Source: SIG603 sp044432645
Lineage (GTDB): Bacteria; Bacillota; Clostridia; Oscillospirales; Acutalibacteraceae
Assembly (NCBI GenBank): GCA_044432645.1
Contig: JAWXUM010000024.1
Span: forward strand, 1-41,176
Direction of reading: 5' to 3'
Length of the DNA stretch: 41,176 nt
A program made the position numbers and the translations under genes. The notes below the pieces were generated by a model. The model was not told where the DNA came from. It saw only the letters and a list, made by a program, of their open reading frames with translations, and did not search any database. Of this stretch, positions 24,267 to 30,989 are shown piece by piece (the first letter of the stretch is position 1; the number at the start of each line of letters is the position of its first letter).

Positions 24267-24440
24267 TCAACTATATTGATTTTTAACGACTATACCTATC
24301 AATTTAAGAGTTAATATACCAACAATAATACATGCTTTGAAACAAAAACTTATTACTGCTGAAATAATTGTAAAAATAGTTTTAAAAATTGTTACAATAA
24401 TTACTCTTAATGCTTTGAATATTCCTTTTAAAACTTTCAT
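24267..24440 (-). CDS. Small hydrophobic membrane protein (57 aa)
   Basis: This short ORF starts at the ATG at 24440 with an AAGGAGTG box 6 bases upstream and ends in TGA 17 bases before the XRE start. The sequence is strongly hydrophobic with evenly spaced lysines (FKALRVIIVTIFKTIFTII, then AVISFCFKACIIVGILTL), giving one or two membrane helices. No family is recognised. The good ribosome binding site and position in the operon support expression. The 76 bp upstream to the topB stop are AT-rich and may hold a promoter; I see no clear hexamers. Confidence 0.6.
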   Translation of the reverse strand: MKVLKGIFKALRVIIVTIFKTIFTIISAVISFCFKACIIVGILTLKLIGIVVKNQYS

Positions 24441-24516
24441 GATACACTCCTTAAAACTTTTATTAATATCATTATACCATTAAATATTGCTATGTCAATT
24501 TTGTGGATAATAAACT

Positions 24517-26577
24517 TTATTTTTCATCAAATTTAATTTTAAAGTTTACATACTTATCTCCAGTATCATCAAGAACTACAGTACAATTGTAAGTTTTACC
24601 AGTTTTTTCTGAATAACAGTCTTTTAACCTTGCTTCGCCTTTGCTTAAAAGTTCTGTTGCTAAAGCTTTTGTAACTGTTTTTTTCTTAGCTGTGAAAAAC
24701 CTATTTTCTTTCCATATCGCAAATTTACACTCTTTTGAAGCACAGCAAAAGCCTTTTTTGTTTTCGAGTACATCTGCACCACACCTTGGACAAATCCCAA
24801 TTTTTTTAGATTTATTTTGTTTTGGAAAAAGAGTTTCTGAACCATTAACAACTTCAAAAGTTTTTACAAGTGAAGTTGTCATATCATTAATTTCTTTTAT
24901 AAAATCTTCTGCTGACAAAAGACCTTGTTCGATTTCTTTTAGTTTTTCTTCCCATTCTGCCGTAAGCAGTGGTGAAGTTAAATCTATAGGTAAAACAGTT
25001 ACAAGCGATATTCCTTTTTCTGTAGGAACAAAGTATTTAACTTTCTTTTCGCCTTTACGTTCCACTAATTGTACTTTGATTAGCTTTTCTATGATTCCTG
25101 CACGGGTTGCAGGTGTTCCTATACCTTTCATATCGCTATCAACTTCGGAATTATTAGCGTTTTCCATAGCTGATAATAAGGTATCGTCTGTATAATTTTT
25201 CGGTGGGGAAGTTTTACCCTCTTTTATAGATGATGTTGTATTAAAAATATTGCCTTTTTCTAGTTTAGGTAGTGGTGGTTCTGCTTTTTCTTCTTGCTCT
25301 TTATATAACTTTTGAATATCTTTAAAGCCATTAAATAAAACTGTTTTACCTTTTGTAGTAAAAGTGTAATCGGCACATTTACCAGTAATTACAGTTTCAG
25401 CGTAAATATGATTTTCTCCAACACCTACCAATAATCTAATAGCAATAAGTTTTAATACTTCTCTTTCGCCAAAAGGCAAAGAGTTTAAATCCGTTTCACT
25501 TACTTTAAGAGTAGGAATAATTGCATGGTGGTCTGTTACTTTAGAGTTATTAACCACTTGTGAAATATTCATAGGTATATTTATGTTTTCACTTGTGAAA
25601 ACACCTACACTTGCATTTATAACTGCTGGAACGCTATCAACCATATCATTGGTTAAAAATCTACTGTCGGTTCGTGGATATGTAACTAATTTTTGTTCAT
25701 ACAAACTTTGTGTGTACCCCAATGTCTGTTCAGCTGTAAAACCTAAAATTTTATTAGCTTCACGTTGCAATGTAGTTAAATCATAAAGTTTAGGTGGTTT
25801 TTCTGACTTATCTTTACGCTCTACCATTTCGATGAGAACGCTTTGACCGTTACAAGCGTTCTGCATTGCTTCTGCTAGTGCCTTATCTTTAAGTTTTTCA
25901 CTAGAAAGTGTAAAGTTCCCACAATCAAGAACTACAGTATATAACGCTTCTGGTTCAAAGGCTAACACACTTAAATATCTTTCTACTATCATAGAAAGTG
26001 TCGGTGACATTACACGACCAATATTAAGTAGTTGCCCATATGATACAGTAAATAGTCTTGTTGCGTTAATTCCAATTAACCAATCAGCTTTTGCTCTACA
26101 TAAAGCAGCTTGATATAAATTGTCATATTCTTTACTGTCGCAAAGATTAGAAAATCCATTACTAATAGCTTCATCTTCAAGGGAAGAAATCCAAAGCCTT
26201 TTTACTGGTTTATTTGTCGATATTTTATTATATACAAGTCTAAATATTAATTCACCCTCTCGTCCTGCATCTGTTGCACATATAATTGTGTCCACTTCTT
26301 TTTTTCGCATTAGACGAGCAATAATATTCATTTGCTTTTCTTTGCCTTTTGATATTTTGAACTGCCAATCGTTAGGGATAATAGGCAAATCCTCAAAATG
26401 CCAATTGCTATATTGTTCACCGTAATTTTCAGCTGTAGCAAGTTCTACAAGATGTCCTAAACACCAAGAAATATAATAACCATTGCCCTCATAATATCCA
26501 TCTTGTCTAGTAGTAGCACCTAATACTTTAGCAATAGCAAGTCCCACTGACGGTTTTTCTGCAATAACTAACTTCAT
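24517..26577 (-). CDS. topB: DNA topoisomerase III
   Basis: The 686-residue type IA topoisomerase begins with the Toprim domain (MKLVIAEKPSVGLAIAKVLG, and CATDAGREGELIFRLVY with its acidic triad). The active-site tyrosine is in VTYPRTDSRFL near residue 300. The C-terminus has a four-cysteine zinc ribbon (CPRCGADVLENKKGFCCASK). TopB decatenates single-strand-linked DNA and is standard in Tn1549-type elements, where it probably helps plasmid-like processing of the transferred strand. Its ATG overlaps the stop of the repeat protein upstream (ATGA), so the two are translationally coupled. The RBS (AGGAG) lies inside that gene's last codons. Confidence 0.97.
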   Translation of the reverse strand: MKLVIAEKPSVGLAIAKVLGATTRQDGYYEGNGYYISWCLGHLVELATAENYGEQYSNWHFEDLPIIPNDWQFKISKGKEKQMNIIARLMRKKEVDTIICATDAGREGELIFRLVYNKISTNKPVKRLWISSLEDEAISNGFSNLCDSKEYDNLYQAALCRAKADWLIGINATRLFTVSYGQLLNIGRVMSPTLSMIVERYLSVLAFEPEALYTVVLDCGNFTLSSEKLKDKALAEAMQNACNGQSVLIEMVERKDKSEKPPKLYDLTTLQREANKILGFTAEQTLGYTQSLYEQKLVTYPRTDSRFLTNDMVDSVPAVINASVGVFTSENINIPMNISQVVNNSKVTDHHAIIPTLKVSETDLNSLPFGEREVLKLIAIRLLVGVGENHIYAETVITGKCADYTFTTKGKTVLFNGFKDIQKLYKEQEEKAEPPLPKLEKGNIFNTTSSIKEGKTSPPKNYTDDTLLSAMENANNSEVDSDMKGIGTPATRAGIIEKLIKVQLVERKGEKKVKYFVPTEKGISLVTVLPIDLTSPLLTAEWEEKLKEIEQGLLSAEDFIKEINDMTTSLVKTFEVVNGSETLFPKQNKSKKIGICPRCGADVLENKKGFCCASKECKFAIWKENRFFTAKKKTVTKALATELLSKGEARLKDCYSEKTGKTYNCTVVLDDTGDKYVNFKIKFDEK

Positions 26578-28331
26578 TTTTTACTCCTTTTTTTTCGTAA
26601 TTTAAACTGAATTAAAGATGTAGCACCGATTAATAATACTGTTCCAACGGCAATATGAGGTAGAAATAATTTTGCCTTTTTTAAAAACCTGCTATTATTA
26701 CTTTTAGAAATGTTTGAACTATATGTATCTGCATCATTTACAATATCTTCTAAAAATTGTTCTATTTCCTCATTGTCAAATTTCTCTATTTCCTCATCGT
26801 CATCATCACTAAAATAAATTTCTTTGTCATCTATGCTACTTTCTAAATCTAAACGGAAATGACACATTTGAAACTCAGTATATTCAGGGTTAGCATATAT
26901 AGAAACATCTATGCCTTCTTCTAAACCTAACCTAATTTGTTTCATTTGTTGATAATTATATTCAGGGTCTGCGTATATAGAAACATCTATGCCTTTTTCT
27001 AAACCAAAGCAAAGTTGTTCCATTTGTTCCTCATTGAATTTTATGTCAACATATTTTGAAACATCAAGACCTTTATCAAGACCTTCAATTATTTTTTCCA
27101 TTTGGTTATAGTTAAATTTAGGGTCTGCATATACACTTACATCTAAATTGTTTTCTAAACCTACTCGAATTGCTATCATTTGAAACTCAGTATATTCAGG
27201 GTTGGAATATGCACTCACATCTATACCGTTTTCTAAACCTAACCGAAGTTGTCGCATTTGATACTCATTGTATTCAGTGTTAGCATATAAGAGTGCATCT
27301 ATGTCGCTTTCTACACCTAAACGAAGTTGATACATTTGATGCTCAGTATATTCAGTGTTAGCATATACAGAAACATCTATGCCTTTTTCTAAACCAAATC
27401 GAATTTGTTTCATTTGATACTCAGTATATTCTGAGTTGGCATACGCACTCACATCTATACCGTTTTCTAAACCTAACCGAAGTTGATACATGTGTTCTGC
27501 TGAAAATTTAGGGTCTGCATATATGGAAACATTAATACCGTTTTCTAAACCTAAACAAATTTGTTGCATTTGTTGGTTGGAGTAATTATACTTTAAATAT
27601 AAAGTGGCAGTACTATCTTGTGTTAGAGCGTTTCTTAAAAATTGCATATGATAGCCAGTATATTCAGGGTTAGCATACAAGAGTGCATCTATGTCGCTTT
27701 CTACACCTAAACGAAGTTGTCGCATTTGTACAGAGTCGTATTTTGAGTCTGCATATATAGAAATATCAATGCCATTTTTTAAACCTAATCGAATTTGTTG
27801 CATTTGAAAAGATGTATATTCTGGTGTTGCGTATATAGAAATATCAATGTCATTTTTTAAACCTAATCGAATTTGTTGCATTTGTAGATAATTATATTTA
27901 GGGTCTGCGTATCCGCTCATGTCTATGCCATTTTTAAAGCCTATGCGAAGTTCTTCCATTTGTTTATAGTTGAATTTAGGGTCTACATATATACTCACAT
28001 CTATTCCTTCTTCTATATCTAAACGGAATTCTTCCATTTGTTTATATTCAAATTTTACGTTTGCATATACTGTCACATCTATACCACTTTCTAAACCTAA
28101 ACGAATTTGTTGCATTTGTAGATAATTATATTCAGGGTTAGCGTATATTGAAACATCTATTTTATTCTCTAAACCAATGCGAAGTTGTCGCATTTGACTA
28201 TAAGTATATTCAGGGTTAACATATATTGAAACATCTATTTCACTTTCTAAGCCTTTGCGTATTTCTTTAAGTTTATAACTAGTGAAAAGTGTTTCATCAA
28301 TATTATAATCTTTTAATGTTTTATGTGTCAT
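26574..28331 (-). CDS. Tail-anchored protein made of about 19 copies of a 26-residue repeat
   Basis: Residues about 20-490 of this 585-residue protein are a regular tandem array with consensus Y-[TN]-x-x-Q-M-x-Q-[IL]-R-L-G-L-E-x-G-I-D-V-S-x-Y-A-[DN]-P-[EK]. An acidic spacer (SDDDDEEIEKFDNEE) follows, then a C-terminal membrane helix (PHIAVGTVLLIGATSLIQF) with a basic end (KLRKKRSKK). This suggests a cytosolic alpha-solenoid held at the membrane by a tail anchor. Unit 8 is a variant (FLRNALTQDSTATLYLKYN) that also occurs in the protein at 29337. No catalytic motif is visible, so a binding scaffold is the simplest reading. It overlaps topB by four bases. The repeat occurs in other Firmicute ICE proteins as far as I recall, without known function. 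Confidence 0.85.
   Translation of the reverse strand: MTHKTLKDYNIDETLFTSYKLKEIRKGLESEIDVSIYVNPEYTYSQMRQLRIGLENKIDVSIYANPEYNYLQMQQIRLGLESGIDVTVYANVKFEYKQMEEFRLDIEEGIDVSIYVDPKFNYKQMEELRIGFKNGIDMSGYADPKYNYLQMQQIRLGLKNDIDISIYATPEYTSFQMQQIRLGLKNGIDISIYADSKYDSVQMRQLRLGVESDIDALLYANPEYTGYHMQFLRNALTQDSTATLYLKYNYSNQQMQQICLGLENGINVSIYADPKFSAEHMYQLRLGLENGIDVSAYANSEYTEYQMKQIRFGLEKGIDVSVYANTEYTEHQMYQLRLGVESDIDALLYANTEYNEYQMRQLRLGLENGIDVSAYSNPEYTEFQMIAIRVGLENNLDVSVYADPKFNYNQMEKIIEGLDKGLDVSKYVDIKFNEEQMEQLCFGLEKGIDVSIYADPEYNYQQMKQIRLGLEEGIDVSIYANPEYTEFQMCHFRLDLESSIDDKEIYFSDDDDEEIEKFDNEEIEQFLEDIVNDADTYSSNISKSNNSRFLKKAKLFLPHIAVGTVLLIGATSLIQFKLRKKRSKK
26850..28295 (-). repeat. Tandem 78-bp coding repeats
   Basis: The array encodes about 19 units of 26 residues. 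The most constant DNA is the stretch encoding RLGLExGIDVS. Units differ mainly in the four residues before Q-M, the residue before Q-I-R and the D/N-P-E/K corner. Some neighbouring and distant units are near-identical (for example units 7 and 12, both VESDIDALLYAN), a sign of unit duplication or exchange. Confidence 0.9.
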
Positions 28332-28386
28332 TTTTTACTCCTTTTTTATAACTTGTTTGTATTTTATTGTTTTTTGTTCGACTTTT

Positions 28387-29238
28387 TCAATTGGCTATTA
28401 ATTCATGGTCGAAAAAGTCGCAAATTTCCTCCTTTATACAAAAATCTACTAATAAAGTTCCTTTGAAACAAGTTGCAAAAACATGATTAGATATATGTAA
28501 AATCATCCATTGATTTTCACATATATTACCGAAGCTTTCGCCTAACCTGAATTTTACATATACAGGTTTACCGTCACGCTGTTCCAATTGTGATAAGTTT
28601 AAAGGGAAATTATCATTTGAACTTGCCTGTATTGCAAGTTCTTTTTTAAGGTTATTTTCAATTTCCTTGGACTTTAACTCTAAAATAGTTTTATTGCCGT
28701 TCACTGTTGCACCATTTAGCACACCAACATCATAACCAAATACGTTATTGAGATATTTGTTCAGTTGGGGATGAAAGGTTCGCAAGTCAGATAGATTAAC
28801 ACATTCTTTTGCAGAGAGTTTTTCTAGTGGGGAGTGTTTTTTATCTTGAACCACTGGAACAAATGCAAAGTGCATATGTGGTGTTGCTTGGTCTTTGTGT
28901 ACATATGATGATATTACATTTTCTTGTCCATATCTTTCTACCAAAAAATCAAAACATGAGTTAAAAAATTGTTCTTCATCTTTAATATCTATAGTTTTAG
29001 GTGCAGATATAACCCAATCACAGAAGATATTTATGTCTTTTCGGTTTTGTACTTTCACTTCTGTTAATCGCTGTTTTAAAAAATCAATTTGACATTTTGG
29101 TTGAATTTTTTCAGCAATATTATAGTTTAAATGCGTTTTTGTAAAATCAATATCATGGTTTGTTGTGGTAGAAAGTCTACAATAATAATTAAATACATGT
29201 CCACAGGCTTCTTTTTTGAATTTTTTTACATGTGCCAT
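28387..29238 (-). CDS. MobV/Pre-type relaxase (plasmid recombination enzyme)
   Basis: This 283-residue protein shows the MobV pattern. The N-terminal motif is GHVFNYYCRLSTTTNHDIDF followed by THLNYN. The metal site is HKDQATPHMHFAFVPV at 114-129, with H114, D116, H121 and H123. The motif LSAKECVNLSDLRTFHPQLN is also typical. Pre/Mob enzymes mobilise small plasmids and IMEs, and Tn4451 TnpZ belongs here. At 283 residues it lacks the long C-terminal region of most members and may be a reduced form. Its start and RBS match those of topB and the 585-aa gene. It is the third relaxase in the window. Confidence 0.88.
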   Translation of the reverse strand: MAHVKKFKKEACGHVFNYYCRLSTTTNHDIDFTKTHLNYNIAEKIQPKCQIDFLKQRLTEVKVQNRKDINIFCDWVISAPKTIDIKDEEQFFNSCFDFLVERYGQENVISSYVHKDQATPHMHFAFVPVVQDKKHSPLEKLSAKECVNLSDLRTFHPQLNKYLNNVFGYDVGVLNGATVNGNKTILELKSKEIENNLKKELAIQASSNDNFPLNLSQLEQRDGKPVYVKFRLGESFGNICENQWMILHISNHVFATCFKGTLLVDFCIKEEICDFFDHELIAN

Positions 29239-29336
29239 TTTTTACTCCTTTTTTTAATTTCAATTGATTTAAAGATGTATCGATGAATAATTAAAAATTC
29301 AAATGTATTAATTTTATTCCTCGTTATTTAATAACC
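29239..29336 (-). pseudogene. Relic of a C-terminal tail from the repeat-protein gene
   Basis: The minus-strand bases just before the MobV start strongly resemble the 3' end of the 585-aa gene just before topB: the stretch encoding TSLIQFKLRKKRSKK, the AAAAAAGGAGTAAAAAATG box and the start codon. Small indels and stops break the frame. The 184-aa repeat protein upstream therefore seems to have lost its membrane tail. Confidence 0.6.
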
Positions 29337-29891
29337 TTATAATTCTTGTATAATCTCTGCACTTTCTAAACCTAAACGTTTTTGTTTCATTTGATACTCA
29401 GTATATTCAGGGTTAGCATATATACTCACATCTATGCCACTTTCTATACCTAAACAAATTTCACGTATTTGTTGATGAGAGTAATTGTACTTTAAATATA
29501 AAATAGCATTATTATCTTGTTTTAGTGCATTTCTTAAAAGTCGCATTTCAATATAAGTATATTGTGGGTTAGTATATACGCTCACATCTATGCCACTTTC
29601 TAAACCTTGTCGAATTTGATACATCTGTTCAGCGTTATAACATATGTTTGAATATACGCTTACATTTAAACCTTTAATTAAACCTAATCTAAGTTGTTCC
29701 ATTTGTCCAGAGTCATATTTAAGGTCTGCATATATGCTTACATCTATTTCACTTTCTAAGCCTAAGCGTATTTCTTCCATTTGTCGCCAATCAAAATGAG
29801 AGTCAATATATTTTGATACATCTATTTTATTTATTATGCCTAATTTTCTTTTTGGAGTTAAATTTAAAGGTCTATTTTTCTTGTCTTGCAT
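29337..29891 (-). CDS. Short repeat protein (about six 26-residue units)
   Basis: This 184-residue protein opens with KNRPLNLTPKRKLGIINKID and then has about six repeat units, among them FDWRQMEEIRLGLESEIDVS. The fourth and fifth units (MRLLRNALKQDNNAILYLK, then YNYSHQQIREICLGIESGID) match the variant pair in the 585-aa protein, so the two genes share a duplicated module. It stops at AEIIQEL without the acidic spacer or membrane helix, and a decayed tail follows (29239-29336). It is probably a soluble or non-functional paralogue. Confidence 0.75.
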   Translation of the reverse strand: MQDKKNRPLNLTPKRKLGIINKIDVSKYIDSHFDWRQMEEIRLGLESEIDVSIYADLKYDSGQMEQLRLGLIKGLNVSVYSNICYNAEQMYQIRQGLESGIDVSVYTNPQYTYIEMRLLRNALKQDNNAILYLKYNYSHQQIREICLGIESGIDVSIYANPEYTEYQMKQKRLGLESAEIIQEL

Positions 29892-29911
29892 AACTTCTCC
29901 TTATATAATAG

Positions 29912-29939
29912 AAAAACTGCCCTAAAAAAGAGCAGTTTT
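29912..29939 (-). terminator. Rho-independent terminator
   Basis: AAAACTGC (29913-29920) pairs with GCAGTTTT (29932-29939). On the minus strand the hairpin ends in TTTTT. It lies just after the stop of the 219-aa gene and before the start of the 184-aa repeat gene. Confidence 0.8.
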
Positions 29940-29948
29940 CCAAATTGT

Positions 29949-30608
29949 TTAATTTTTAATATTCTTGATATTTTCATTTAGCAAATTATATCTCATTTTT
30001 CCTAATTCAAACAGAAGTGGTAATCTATAGTCCATAATTTTAAAGATTTTTTCATGGGTAATTGAACTGTATGCGTAATCTCCTTGATAGTAGATATAAG
30101 GATATGTACTTTCAATATTTACTTTTTTTGCTTTAATAAAGCCTTTTTTAAATAAAACTCCTGCTCTTCCAGAATGTATGCCGTTGTATAAATAAGTAAT
30201 ATCTAAATCGGTAAAATAATAAGCGAAGTGATTGTTTTCGTGATAAATAAAATCATATTTTTTTAAATGTATAATTTTTTCTACAAATCTTTTTGCATTC
30301 CAAGGCACACTTATGACAATATCTTTTGATAAATCAATTTCTACCAGTTCGTCCGTGTAATGATTTTCCATAATTCCATTTTCAGTAATCACTTTAAATG
30401 GTGCTAAGAATACTCCTGTTAAATCTCTACTAAACTCCTTGTAAATAATATCACTTTTTACGATTTCAATTGCACTATTTAATATAGTTATTTTTTCATC
30501 TAGTGTATTTGTGTATTCTAAGATGAATTTAACCTTGCTAAAAGCAAAATTAAAATCATTTAATTTTTGTGGTTCTTCCTTTTTGAAAAATTTGAACATA
30601 ATAATCAC
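29949..30608 (-). CDS. Hypothetical protein (219 aa), possibly DUF6710-like
   Basis: This is a soluble mixed protein. The segment IVISVPWNAKRFVEKIIHLK followed by HENNHFAYYFTDLDITYLYN and GIHSGRAGVLFKKGFIKAKK is reminiscent of DUF6710 proteins, which have a PWNxxR segment and an NGxHS motif; I hold this only loosely. The start may be M1 or M4 (MFKFFKKEE). It overlaps no neighbour, and the 121-aa gene lies just upstream, so the two are probably co-transcribed. A terminator follows. Its role is unknown. Confidence 0.65.
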   Translation of the reverse strand: MIIMFKFFKKEEPQKLNDFNFAFSKVKFILEYTNTLDEKITILNSAIEIVKSDIIYKEFSRDLTGVFLAPFKVITENGIMENHYTDELVEIDLSKDIVISVPWNAKRFVEKIIHLKKYDFIYHENNHFAYYFTDLDITYLYNGIHSGRAGVLFKKGFIKAKKVNIESTYPYIYYQGDYAYSSITHEKIFKIMDYRLPLLFELGKMRYNLLNENIKNIKN

Positions 30609-30609
30609 C

Positions 30610-30975
30610 TTAAAAATATTTTTTAAACACAGTTATCATACCATACAGCACTCTAGCCTGCAATATATTTTCATAGTGATTAAAGCTAAATATATCATTG
30701 CACACATCAATATACTTTTGTTTTTGCATTAAATTATCAAGTAATATAAGGTTATGAAAATATGTGAAGTGATGAAACGCTACCACATATTCCTTTTGGT
30801 GTTTCAAGGTCAGTAAATCTGTATAAAATTCTTCTATAACTTTTTTTGCAAGCATGTTTTGCTCAATATTCACATCATAGTCATCATAAACGTATTGGTA
30901 ATTCTTATCGGCTAATAAGAATTTGTCGATTTTAGCTATATACTTTTCAAGTTTTCTTTTTTGAGTAATATACAT
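30610..30975 (-). CDS. Hypothetical protein (121 aa)
   Basis: This small helical protein is rich in Tyr, His and Lys (KHQKEYVVAFHHFTYFHNLI). There is no signal, membrane segment or known motif. AGAGGT precedes the ATG, and the gene lies 15 bp downstream of the 732-aa repeat protein and 2 bp upstream of the 219-aa gene, so it belongs to that operon. I cannot assign a function. Confidence 0.6.
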   Translation of the reverse strand: MYITQKRKLEKYIAKIDKFLLADKNYQYVYDDYDVNIEQNMLAKKVIEEFYTDLLTLKHQKEYVVAFHHFTYFHNLILLDNLMQKQKYIDVCNDIFSFNHYENILQARVLYGMITVFKKYF

Positions 30976-30989
30976 ATTTACCTCTTAGC

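Noticed and set aside
26850..28295. Regularly spaced 78-bp repeats that could be taken for a CRISPR-like or satellite array.
   Set aside because: The whole array is in one open frame, has no unrelated spacers and encodes a regular protein repeat. It is coding.
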